Source: Lingula anatina
Taxonomy: Eukaryota; Brachiopoda; Lingulata; Lingulida; Lingulidae
Direction: 5' to 3'
Assembly (NCBI RefSeq): GCF_001039355.2
Contig: NW_019774547.1
Span: forward strand, 372,001-436,000
Length of the DNA: 64,000 bases
Under the pieces are notes generated by a model that had not been told where the DNA came from, searched no databases, and was given only the letters and a program-made list of their open reading frames with translations. How positions within the stretch are numbered: the first letter of the stretch is position 1; each line of letters starts with the position of its first letter. Positions 1-11,921 of this stretch are shown in pieces. A program made the translations under genes and the position numbers.

Positions 1-3000
1 CTATGCTCAGCAGTTCTTTAAAACACAAGTAAGTTAAAGTCTAAAGTGTTTTGTAGGTAGCCTTCAACCCTTACTGACCCAAACTTGGACAATGCTTACC
101 AAAATATTTTAATTCGTGCCCAAATGTGGTGCCAGTTATGGTGCAGCGAGCCACAAATCCGAGTTATATGTTTTTGTCAACATAATACAATACTGGTACT
201 TAATCAAAGCTACAAATATATATTTTTTCAGCTTTTGTTGTGTCATGCATGCATGTGTGTAAGAATATTTGCCATGTAATTATGTAGAATTACAACATGT
301 TTGTATTCATCATGTTGTATACTGCATTTCAGAACAAGCACAATGCAAGGCTACTGCAATCTTTTGACCTCAAAGACCTGGAAGAAATTTCTAGAGGCAG
401 TGACAAGCCACCTGATCCATTGGAAACTGCACTGAAGTTAGTCACAACTGGTCAACCAACAGTGCCATCAGCTTTAGCTTCACCCCAGAGAAAACAGCTG
501 AAGCCAAGCATGCCTCTTCGACATAAATCAAAGAAAAAACCAAGACTTGAAGAAGATACCTGTCATTCAGATCCAGTGTCAGCTGTTCAGTCATGTACTG
601 AGACCTCCATATTGCCTACTAATGTGACATTAAACCACTCATGTCCTAATCTGGATACTGGTATCCATGAGAACCTGGATATGAAGCTGGATATTAGAGA
701 CATGGATAACATATTGCAATCTCCACAAAAGAAGGAACTACCAGATGATGTAATATGTATTGAAAAAGTTGAGGAAGATGAAGATGTAGAAATAGACATT
801 GAGGATGACTCTGAGGTTGAAACTGACAATGCAGTTTTATTACAAAGGTCATCATCTCCTAGTTCTGTTTATGATAAACTCATTCAATCAGTGCATCTTG
901 AAACACAGCCAGAAGTAGATGAGGAAGAAAATGTAGAGAAAGATGTACCAAATGACACAGGCACATATCTGGGATCTCATGATATTACAGAACACAGGAA
1001 TGAAGTATCACGTCAATCAGGTGTCTTAGGCAAAAGTAAAGACACAGAAGAATCATTGCTAAATGGCAGTATTTCTAGTAGTTCTTCAGTGATCAATACC
1101 TCAGACCAGTATAATAGTCATGGTGTGCTGCCTTGTGAAATGGATGGCAACTCCACTTCCAGCAGTGAACTACAAGGTGGAGAACAGGAGGATGACACAT
1201 TTAACCCATGTGGTAAGTAGGCACAGCCTGCCATGGCACCACAGGTAGCAGACTAATGACAATTAATTGGCAGGTACTTGAAGGTTTTGAATCAGCTGAA
1301 CCAGTCTGTGACTATAAATATTGTTTTCTATGTGGACATAAAGCTGTTATATAGTAACCCATTATAGATGTTAATAGAGAAATGAATTTGGTGGTTGACT
1401 TGTTATACTGTGGGACATGATGTAATGACCAAGTAATGCAGCACTTTTTAAAAATTTTATTTTGTATTTATATTCTTCAGAGTTTGAGATATTGACATCA
1501 ACAGGGAAGACTGCTACATTTCCAATACCTGTTGAAGAAACTTCTTTGGAACGGGATCAGATTCTAGATGAAGAAAAATATATTCATTCAGAATTCTTTG
1601 ATGGGCGCCCTATGAAGACACCCCAAAGATACCTGACGATCAGAAACCACATTATTGATGCATGGTAAGATAAGACGAGGAAAATGTAGTTTTTAAGCTG
1701 TAAGACCCGAAACATTAGTTGGCAACCAGTTTTTTAAGAAAAATTCATCTTTTACCTTTTTAACTCTTCTGGAATAATTGCACAACATCATCAATTTTCT
1801 TGTTATCCCTTTAATTATATGATTATCCTTTTGATTTTCATTTAATTTTGTCCTTTTTTGTAGGGAAAAGTGCAAACCAAAATTTCTGTACAAGACTGCA
1901 GTACGTCCAGGTTTGAAAAACTGCGGAGATGTGAATTGCATTGGTCGTATTCATACTTATTTAGAAGTAAAAGGATGTATTAACTTTAATTGTGGTAAGT
2001 ATTCGAAGCACTTTCAGATAATGGAATTATATGAGTGGCAAACTTAAATATTTGATGTTTTAAATTACATTAACATATATTTAGAATTTCCAAGAAAAGC
2101 ATTGAATCATCTTTCATTGACCTAACATAATTTTAGGAAAAGTAGTGAAACGAGAAGGCTATTGTATAAATTTGTATTTTGTAGAAGAGGTTTGTTACAA
2201 GAGACCAACAAAAAGATTGACATTACCCTCTAAAGTCAAGATTGACAAGGAGACTTTACAAGCCCTTCAAGCAGAGAAAATGGAAGCCATGGTAAAGTAT
2301 ATTTTTATGGTGCAAATTGCATTAAAACATATGTATGTTATATATAGGACAACTGTTTAAGTGTATTTAATGGCATCCTGATTTTAAAACAGAAACCAAA
2401 AGGCTCTTTAGTTTGCAAATTGTAGGTTGCCCTACAGTGCAATAGGTGAATATATCTTAGTTCAATTTGCAGAGACCTAGAAAGAGAAGAGTTAGAGATG
2501 CCTTTGGAAATTGGATCAATGAAGATGAGTTAGAGGGAACAACAATAGAGGTATTGTTATGGAGCTAAGATGTTGAAATTTTCATGATAAAAACACTTTC
2601 TCTGTCAAATCAGCAAAAATGTATTAGGTACTGCCTGTGATTTATAGATATATACGTAGATGTCAAGATTTAGATCACAGTGAAATGTTATTAATGCTTG
2701 ATATAAAATGTAAGGTGTTTATCCACATTTTGTCTTTAGCACAAACCTACAGAAGAAGGCTCATCCAAACCCAAAGTTTACAAAATAAAATATGATCCAT
2801 TCAAGCTGGTACCTTGTATGAACTTCTCTGAGGAAAAGAAGGCAAGTGAACGCAGTATCATTTTTAGCACAGATTTAATTGATTGATGTGATTGTTATGG
2901 AAAATACGTCTCAATTGCAATTTTCAACTGTCTGTTTCTAAATAACTTCAACACAATAAAGTCTTTTCTAGAAAATTGTAAAACCCCACCAAGTGCTATT

Positions 3001-4884
3001 TTTTAGATATGTCTAATGTTTTGACCCCTCTGTTAAAATGCAGGCTCCTTTCCTGGTGGATCTGTCCACCTCAGCCCAGACCATGATGGACGTCCATTCA
3101 CACATGGCTAAGACCGAGGTGATAGGGCTTCTGGGAGGCACATTCTCTGAGGAACAGGGGAAACTTCAAGTGTTTATAGCAGAGCCTTGTAATAGCCTCA
3201 GCACAGGGATGCAGTGTGAGATGGACCCAGGTTTGTATGCACAACACAGGGTTCTTTTTAGGTGCAACTCTCTAGGCATGTTTTGACATTTTCCACAACA
3301 TACAAAGAGCAAAGTGACGAAGCATACTTTCTGTTATTTTTAGGGACTGACATATAGTCATCACTGTCTGCTATGATATAAACCAAGCTCCTAACTGAAA
3401 TTTAATTTAATTTCTATTATTGTGATTTATTATTTTTTGAAATTATCTTATCATTATAATTTTTTTGTTATTTTTTTGCAGTGTCCCAAACTCAGGCTAG
3501 TGAGAAGATCAGAACCCTAGGCTACAATGTTGTTGGCTGGTATCATTCACATCCAACATTCGCACCAAATCCTTCCATAAGAGATATTGAGACACAAGAA
3601 AAGTTTCAGGTAAAACTATTAATTCATTTTTTTAGCTTGATCAGTAATGACTGAGTATGTGAATCTCTAGTGAAGGTTACAAGGAGAGATATGTTTGCCA
3701 TTGTCCAATTACTTTAAAAATTAGAAAAGTTTCATTGCCTTTGGTATTTCTGATATTTTATATAGAATAAATGACACACTGTTTTCCCCTCCAGGAATGG
3801 TTTTCAAAAGGAGGTAACCACTTCATTGGCATTATTATCAGTCCTTACAACAGACTCAACAACAGCATGGTGTCCCAGATAAAATGTCTGACAGTTAGTC
3901 AAGAGCAGAGTAGTGCTGGTGACTTCAGTAAGTATTCTTTATAGGTGTACATTTCTTTGATCTTTGAATGCATGTGGTACTTTGAACTTAACTGAATATG
4001 ATCAATAGAATCTTTTAAAGAGGTATTTTAATGTTAAGGATGATCGATTTTTTTTTTCTTCATCGGCATGGGGCATTTTCAGTCTGCTATTAATGATCAG
4101 GGATGTAAAGCTAAGACAGAGTCGTACATCTTAGCAAAATATATTTGTTCAAAAGGAAATGAATAATATGTCCTCTACTTGAATCTCTTTTTAAAAATTG
4201 TCATCATCATTTTATTACTGTCATCATTTATTGTTGGAACACCATGTAATGTGTCAGCAAAATGGCAAAGCATTAATACATTAACTGGTGATTTCAGAAA
4301 TCCCTTACCAGTTCAGTTATGTTTTGTTCCCGGATGTGAACGGTGTATTAAATGAGGACTTCCAGAAGACACTGAGATGTCTAATAGAGAAGTTTGCAGT
4401 GTACACTAGCAGAGTGGAGATGCTACTGAGATATAAAAGTGCCTCCACAGCAAGCTGCTTAGAAAAAGTGGGTGCCATGAGTTTCTTTTGTGTATTGTGA
4501 CATAGTATAAAGGTTGTTTGCTTTGACTTGCATTCAATTGTGTTTTCAAAGAGAGTACAGTTTTTTGTCTACCATTGAAACCTGTTGAATTGACAGTTAA
4601 CTACTACTACGTACTACTACTACGTACATACAGTTAATATAAGTGTATTATTGTGAAAGATGCAGTTTTTTCCTCCTGTTAGATAAATCAACCTTAAACT
4701 AAAGCTTAATACCACGTATATGTTTCTCAAAACCTAAATGTTGTTGATATTGTAATTTCAGCTCCAGGCATCTATAAGAAGTTACCTTCCTAGAAGTGAT
4801 TCTTCACAGGAATTCATTGAAACTTTAAAAATAATGATCCAGTCACATTTTACTGCTGTTGATGAGGAAGAATACAAAGACTGA
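1..4884 (+). CDS. MYSM1: MYSM1, histone H2A deubiquitinase (3' part; 5' end outside window)
   Basis: MYSM1 (2A-DUB) removes ubiquitin from histone H2A in the nucleus. Exons: 1-28, 333-1212, 1481-1664, 1864-1994, 2185-2291, 2473-2550, 2740-2841, 3044-3230, 3482-3609, 3795-3927, 4298-4467, 4762-4884 (stop TGA). Every junction keeps phase. Bases 2-28 read YAQQFFKTQ, like the end of the human SANT domain (YARQYFKNK). Exon 333-1212 is a long acidic, Ser-rich linker. Exons 1481-2291 form the SWIRM domain ([20 protein letters not shown]). Exons 3044-3927 form the MPN domain with JAMM residues: Glu in [10 protein letters not shown], then HSHP with the downstream Ser and Asp of SIRD, so catalysis should be intact. 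About 749 residues lie in the window. The intron after 2841 starts with GC. MPND was considered but lacks SWIRM. Confidence 0.95.
2842..3043 (+). other. MYSM1: GC-AG intron of MYSM1
   Basis: The exon ends AAG and the intron begins GCAAGT, matching the usual GC donor context. The acceptor is ATGCAG before GCTCCTTTC. No GT gives the same in-frame join between SEEKK and APFLVDL. Confidence 0.8.
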
Positions 4885-6465
4885 CTTAAATAGTTTGATG
4901 ACCAAATTGAATGTTGCTTTTTACATGTTCTATGTGTTATTGTTACAAAGAAATTATTATAGTGCAAAGTTAAAGAAAAACAATAGTATTTTGATAACAG
5001 CTCATTCATGAATTTCTCTGTGTGGTTAATGGTGAAGCCATTAATATACCAAAATATAATTTATTTTGAATTATACATGCTGCCTTCATTTCATCTTTAT
5101 TGGTGTTAGTGAATGTGTGCGTGACATTTCAGTTATGCAAATATGTGTTTTGACAGGAATAATACAAACTATTCTTTTGATTGTGTTTTGGTATGGTAAA
5201 CATATGTAAGGAGATGACTCTACTGTTTGGTCAACATCAAATAAGGTCGAGCATAGCTGTCATTTTTCATAAACAACTGGAAAGCACTGGGCAAGCACGA
5301 CCTCCGCCAAGACAACTTGATTCTCATTCTCATTTATCTGTATTAACTAGTTTATTAATAGATTAACTCAATTCTCATTAGTATTTATTATTATTTAATT
5401 AATTTATCAAGTACCTATAATCTCACAATTATTGATTAATTAATTAATTTAGAAACTAATTTATTAACTGCTTAATCACCACCCAAATATAGCCCCTTTC
5501 CGACCTATTCTGAAAATCTAATCAAAGTCCCTAACTTTTTGCATGTTGTTGCTAACAGACAGACAGACAAAAATAATAATTTACAATTATTTTATCAATG
5601 GATCATCGCCAAAATCTAATCTTCAAAGTTCAATAAACAGACAAACAAAGTATAAACGTAACCTCCTTGGCGAAGGTGATTAATAATAGCCCCATTTTGT
5701 TACCAGGTAGACTTGTACTTAATTGTATTTTTTATGTAATTAGGGGTATCTGCTGCCTTGTTTTAAGGTTTAATACTAACAATATGCACTGCAATGCGCT
5801 TTTTTCCTAAGTTGTTTCTGTATAAAAATGAATATTATCCATGTGGACCTGCGTTCAGAAATGGATATCTTATCTTTGTGATTCTGATGTATTTCCCCCT
5901 TGCCACTTGTAGATACGGTAAGGAAATACAAAGGTTTTTTTTTTATTCAAGTATATTTTTGCTCCAATAGAGAGGGTCCAATTGGGGGGGGGGGGCAGTG
6001 AACACAGTTGACGGGATAAATAAAAACATATATTCACAAAACACAGTTCACAAGTAAAACTTTGTTCATATGTCAGCGATAATGCGAGTCGAAATCCCCT
6101 GAAAATCATGAATCGCCGTGTATAATAACTTCGCTGAATCAAAAGCCCCATTCACGAGTCACGGGATAACGCTTAATAATATGAGCCTTTCACGCATCTC
6201 GGGAAATAAAAAGTGGCTTTTCACGGGTAACAAAAATACCCAATGGGACAATAGATCTTTCTAGTTATAAGTAAACCAGGAAGTGACAAAGCTTACAAAA
6301 ACGCGCTCGCTCAACTTACCCTTATGTTATCACTTGGACTTTAATCCAGGGTCTGCCTATCAAAAACCTGAACTACGCGGGACAAATAATGTTTTTGTTC
6401 CTTAGTAATCGAACCCATGTTTGACCTAGTTGCGTGATATCTCATAACCAGTACGAGTAAAGAAC
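4885..6465. other. Spacer between MYSM1 and the GAREM-like gene
   Basis: Holds the MYSM1 3' untranslated region, a dispersed repeat copy (5300-5677), a G homopolymer near 5984-5996, and about 300 bp of slightly richer GC directly before the next start codon that probably contain its promoter and leader. No gene is supported here. Confidence 0.7.
5300..5677. repeat. Dispersed MITE-like repeat, family R1, copy 1
   Basis: Starts ACCTCCGCCAAG and ends CTTGGCGAAGGT, which are inverted complements with one mismatch. The inside carries CAGACAGACA and CAGACAAACAAAG tracts near the right end, as in the other two copies (54411-54577 and 57105-57317). Similar repeats are, from memory, common in aquatic invertebrates. 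An AT-rich insertion lengthens this copy. Confidence 0.65.
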
Positions 6466-8572
6466 ATGGCCGAGTCAGACGTTTCCGAGTTGACTTGGTC
6501 AAAAGTTTATTACTCTACCGAGGAAGTGGTGGAGAAATTCAGTCTTCCTTTCATTGTTAAAGTGGCAGAAGGTTTTTACGGCGAAAGGGATTATGAATCG
6601 TTTTCTTCAGATGACATATTAAAAATCTATGCTAAAAAGTCGCTTCAGAAGGTGGAGGCCCGTGTACCCGGAAGTTCTGAAAATGTCAGCATACCTTTAG
6701 CTTACACCGGGGCGGTAAAGATTTTACCTTTAATGGGCGAACATCATATCTATTCGACGATCGGGGAAGCAATAGACGAGGAAATGCCTTCGTTTCTGAA
6801 AATTGGGAAACCCATATCTCCTCCACAACGATTGGGGCATAACGTGCGCACAGGGACTATTTTACAAATTGATAAGATTGAAAAGAGGATGACTCCCAAG
6901 GGTATTCAAGAATTTGTCCTGTGTCATGGAGATGGCAGAGACTTATGTCTCCCTAGAGACTTTGAAGGTGATTTCACCGTAGTACCAGACACGCAGCATT
7001 ACAGACTAAGTGATGTCATTAACCAGAAACCGTTACCTTGCAGGATAAAGATCGTCGGTGGACGAGAGAGGTTGGCTCTGTCAAAAGACGTGCAAGAAGG
7101 AATTAGCAACCTGGAAGACTTTTCCGGGGAATTCACCCTGATAAAATTATTCATGCAAGAAGTTTTAGTCGCCAGTACACAGATTCACGAAGAAGGATGC
7201 CCAAAACAGTCTTTGATCTCAAAAAAGAACATAACATTAATTCCTCTCTCTCCGGTGTCATTAAACGTCAGTTTCTTTGTAGCAGAAGAAAGTCCAGATT
7301 ATCATAGAATTATTGTGAAAAGTTTTGGAACGGAGATCGACGTCAGTCAGGTAACCGAAAGATGGTTTTGTTCTATGACTTCCCCACTTTTACTTCTTAA
7401 GTGATTTTATGTGGTTTTTATTTTAAACAAATATATTAGTGAGTGTCGGCCCAAATACAGTAAGTACGTATTTTAAGTCGCAGTCCTACTGAAATTGATG
7501 AACTAACTGTTCCATGACAAAACAGCATTCTAGCACTTACAGCGGCATATTCCCTGGGAACGTCATTGGGATTCTATCTATCTTTGCAAAGCAACAACGA
7601 GTTATAAACATTTTGGCTTAATTTCTACTATTTTAGGTTGATGACGATGAGGCATACATTGAATATGTGACAAAACCGCGTAGTCGCGTCTATTCTGATT
7701 CGGCTTTGAACCCGCCAACAGTACCACCCCGTTCACATACTGGAGACGGGTATATGCCAATTATCGCAGGTAATGAAAGAGAAATGAAAGCTTTTATTTT
7801 TGTTTGAAATGGGCGTTTATTTCTTGTGATGGCGTGCTAGCACGTACCACAGTAGGCCTAGATGGGCATATTGAAAACAAAACAAATGTCACATTAAATT
7901 TTAAAAGATTATAGATTCATGACAGCAGTTTTTTTTTCAGAATATTTTATCTTTATATGGTGCAATACGCACCTGTTTATTGGCTACATCAAAATGTAAA
8001 TAATGATTCATCCACTTGCGACGCCTTTTGAACGTACCTGTATATTGGCTGTCAACATCTGAAGCACACTGGTTATCGTGGTCTTCCTTACTTATCGCCA
8101 GAAACTACTAGTTTCCTCAGTAGGATCTTTGATTATGTCAAATGTTATTAATATGTCCAGTTGTGACTAAATAAAAAATTTAAACAGATAGTTGATCCAC
8201 AACACTTTTGAGATGTTTAGGAAATTCAAAACAGTTAGAAGAGGATTTTAGAACTTCTTGCTAACCTGGCTTTGATTCGATAGTTTTGTATTTACGTATA
8301 AAAAGATAAAATACAAACGAGTGCTATCTGAGTGCCTCTTCAAAATTTAACTGATAATGTCTGTCTCAGACAAGAACTTCAAGATCTTTGGATTTGTGAT
8401 AATATACTTGTCTCAAGATAAGGATACTTGGCACGGAAAAAAAGTTAAACTTAATGGGGTTCCTTATTGATGCTGCCGGGTTTGTACTTTATTTCGACCT
8501 TGGATCCTCTCAATAAAACGTAAATGGGTTTGCTATAAACTAATTTCTCTAGTATCAGAGAGATTTAGCCAA

Positions 8573-8606
<34 letters not shown>

Positions 8607-11600
8607 TAATTAAATAAAAAATAAAACACAAAACTAACACGCACATACATGCACACACACACACACATAATTAAACATTGCCAAGTAATATAATAAAAGA
8701 TGGATTTTAATACCATGGACATTGACAATATTGGTTCCTTAACATTTTTATGAGACACGTGAACAGTTCTTTGGCATGTTGTATAACTGATTCACGTGCT
8801 TGCATCTTGATAACGACAAACTTGACCCCATTTCTTATTTTTATTCCAGAGTCCCAGGGAGATGAAATGGATTCCGACTCTGGAGATGGCTACGAGGAAA
8901 TTGACGACGACGACTTGGAAGAATTAAAAGCGAGTCGGGCCCGAAGAGAAGCTCGTCAAGGTGAATGGTTTTGTTTTATAAAGTAAATGATGTCAAAGCA
9001 GTAAAATACATCCCCTCATGAAAAAGCACTATAGGATCCTATAAGATCCTATACGATTCTATAGCAAATTGGCCCAATTTCCTATGGGATCCTATAGGAT
9101 CTTATAGGATCCTATAAGACTTTTTCGTTAAGGTCGATAAAAAGAAATAAAGTAAAGTTAATTTGTAATTATGAAAATAGCACAATCAGCACATGATATG
9201 GACACTTAAGTAATAAACCAGCTTTATATAACAAAATGGCTTACGCTAAAATCAATAAGACAGCAAAGATTATACGTGAAAAAAATTCAAAATATTTGAT
9301 GTTGGACAGAAAATTTATTCATTGTCTTAAAAGTTCCCAGTGCATCAATGTAGGTTTTAAGACCATAGTTTTTTATGAGCATCGTAAAATACCTAAGTCA
9401 TGTTGATTTATAGGGGTTTATAGGAATCTGGCACATGCTTTATGATTTTTGGACGATTTTTTTTTTTTTTTTTGCAATGTGCAATTACAGCTTAGCGTGC
9501 TGAACTCCATTGACGTCAATATTCAGTTGATAACGCTTACTTCCCTTGTTAACTGTAGTGATTAAAATGGGCAGGAAATGACTGGGAAAGACTAGGAATT
9601 ATCATTTGTTTCATTTTTTGGCTCCAGAATGGAACGTTGTCCTTATAGGAATTTCGTGAAAGGAGTGTTTTAATTTTAAAGTGTCGAAAACGCCGTAAAG
9701 TCCGTATAACGCAGTGGTTTCTAACAATAATTATAGTGAATATTGGTCATTATAATTATAACAATAATTATAATGACCAATATTCACTAGGGACTTTAGG
9801 GTGTGTTCTTCTCAGGGAAATCATAGGGCAGATCGGGAATCTCTCTCCATTACGTATCATAGTCCTGTTTTGTCGTTATAATGAAAAATGAAAACAAGGT
9901 AATAATAATTGCACGGTCATGGTTTCATTTTTCAGTACTTTTTGAAGGCGAAGAGGATCAGCATGGATACTTGATTCCAAAAGTGGACGACCAGGTACTG
10001 GTAAAAGTACTTTAACATTTTCGTCAATAATCATTGGTCAAAAAATGTTAATTTAGCAGTATGAAATACTGGTTCTAATTAACAATTAAAAAAATTCGAT
10101 AAATTCAGTAAATATTAAAGATGCATACAAAGTCAATTTTTTGTCACAAAAACCAACCAAATGCCAGCATATAGTTTCAAGTAGTATAACTAAGAGAATT
10201 GCCAAAAGGCATTGTTTAACTTTACCCGAAAATGATGTTTGAACAGAAATTTCTGCCAGCATTCTATGCTGTATGTCAATGGGGTAGAAAATTAGGTCAC
10301 GAAATTAGGTTAAATTTCCAACCAAAAATTTTAAGAAAGGAGCAGTCTAAAGCTCTTTTATGACTGATCGAGTGATCTATTCAGTTTATCCCTTGGCATG
10401 TCGAATTTATTTGAGTCGTATAAGAAAGTAGTAAAAGTGGTTTACATGTGTTACTGGGAATCCACGCTCCACCGATGCTCGGTTCGTATGTACCTTTAAA
10501 CGTATGTATTCATTAATTTTTTCGTGTGCTTATTTATATACTTTGAATAATTTTAGAATGAATCTAATGATTCTGAAGATGGTCAGGGAAACCCCACCAA
10601 GAAAAAGCAAAAAGCCCCTAACCTGAAGAAAGCCTTAGGTACTGTTCGAGGTTTTGGAAAATCGGTTATTGCCACCCTCCATCAACACTACGCTGTCTTT
10701 GGCGGCCATCAGCACCACTCTGGCAGTGGCGCCTTGAAGACGATACCCGCGGAACCACCCCAGCGACCACCAAAACCAGCTAGACTTAGGGAAAGGGTGC
10801 CCAACGCTGTGCCGTGTCTGCCTTACCCAGAGGGAAATGGATTATCGGGCGAGCATTTGGATGACGAAACACCGCCTCCGATTATACCGAGAACGCCAAA
10901 AACACCGACAGCTGCTAGTCCCAAAACCCACCAATTTTCTCCAACGTCAAAAGAGTTCTGGTTTCCGTCGGGGCGTCAGAATCAGGAACAAAATCTTCAC
11001 CAGAATTCTAAAACGAAAGGCGATGCAGATGGCTTAGATTATGAACTACTTGATGAAAACGTAATGACTGAATTAAGAGCGAAATCAAAGGCAAACGTAA
11101 TGACTGAATCAAAACCAGTGGTTTTTAGTGCTCCTCCATCCCGTTCGAAAAGCGAAAAACCTAGACCAGCGTTGAAGCCAAAACCTAAGCCTAAACCAAA
11201 TAGGCAACTTTCAGACAATTCTCTATTAGGTGACAAAAGAGAAGACATAAGCACCACAACCTCCAGAGAATCAAAAGTCGTTCCAACTGCCACAATATCG
11301 CCTTCTCAGCATATAGCACGTGCTGAGGCCATGACCACAACAGCAAGCGTAAAACCGACAGTATTGGCTGCGATCCTACAAACGCGTTACCAGAATGAAG
11401 AACATGAAAATACACCATCACAGATGGCAGAACACATTCAACAGCACAGGCAACAAGAGCATCATCAGAGCCTGGTCCACGAACTGTCACAAACACTTGT
11501 TTCTAGTGTCAAGTTGAAACAAGAATTAGATTCGCAAGTACAGCTACGACAGCGTGAAGAACCACACCAATCACAATCTCCCTCCTTTGACGAGCTGAGG

Positions 11601-11921
11601 AAATCGCTGCCCTATCCCAATAAAGTGACATCAGACGACTCTGCTCCATCAATCAAAGAGTATGGTGATGTCCCCAGCGACCTCTCGATGCTAACTGTGG
11701 ACGGATTGGAAGCTGTCCTGCAGGTTTATGGCCTCCACAACGCGGCCAAGATATGCAAGGTGAACGAGGTGGATGGTGCGCTCTTCATGCTACTCACAGA
11801 CAATATTTTGAAAGAGGATCCTTTCAACCTTAAGCCTTTCGATATTCTGAAAATTCAGAATATTAAAAGAGGCTGGAAACCAAAACAATCAGCACCATCA
11901 GCGAAATCATTCAGATCTTAA
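6466..11921 (+). CDS. GAREM-like adaptor with CABIT and SAM domains
   Basis: Exons 6466-7350, 7637-7769, 8850-8960, 9936-9994 and 10557-11921 join in phase to give 850 residues. The ATG lies in AACATGG. Residues about 20-290 resemble a CABIT domain (THEMIS/GAREM family). The middle is acidic and holds Tyr sites (AYIEYV, GYEEIDD, HGYLIP). Residues about 456-470 are proline-rich (PPQRPPKPAR), a likely SH3 ligand. Residue about 674 lies in RYQNEE, a YxN motif of the kind bound by the GRB2 SH2 domain. Residues about 770-838 form a SAM domain (DGLEAVLQVYGL, DILKIQNIKRGW). This CABIT, proline-rich, SAM order is that of GAREM, a GRB2-binding adaptor downstream of receptor tyrosine kinases. Orthology is inferred, since the CABIT sequence is divergent. 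Confidence 0.85.
8574..8604. repeat. (AAT)n microsatellite
   Basis: About ten AAT units in intron 2 of the GAREM-like gene. A short CA-rich tract follows at about 8652-8668. Confidence 0.9.
9020..9126. repeat. 107-bp palindrome built from 10-bp units
   Basis: The outer ends GAAAAAG and CTTTTTC are complementary and the centre is the palindrome AAATTGGCCCAATTT (9066-9080). On each side run decamers of the type TATAGGATCC, themselves near-palindromes. The whole block can fold into one long hairpin centred at 9073. It lies in an intron of the GAREM-like gene. Confidence 0.85.
9509..9582. repeat. Partial copy of the 223-bp MITE family at 19816-20038
   Basis: Shares TGACGTCAATA, then GTTGATAAC, then GTTAA and AGTGATTAAAAT and AAATGAC in the same order and spacing as the right half of the element at 19816-20038. 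Diverged and without the left half. Confidence 0.5.
9734..9789. repeat. Perfect 25-bp inverted repeat with 6-nt loop
   Basis: The arm 9734-9758 starts TAGTGAATATTGGTCATTAT. Its exact reverse complement is 9765-9789. The loop is TAACAA. It lies in intron 3 of the GAREM-like gene. Confidence 0.95.

Noticed and set aside
587-829. Ser-rich minus-strand frame
   Set aside because: Shadow of the acidic linker exon of MYSM1.
2137-2184. Starting the fifth traced MYSM1 exon (2185-2291) at 2137
   Set aside because: It stays in frame but adds residues with no counterpart in the family; the acceptor before 2185 gives [10 protein letters not shown], which aligns without a gap.
333-4884. Calling the first gene MPND because of its MPN domain
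   Set aside because: The SANT tail, SWIRM block and exact matches such as [14 protein letters not shown] and VSQTQASE identify MYSM1.
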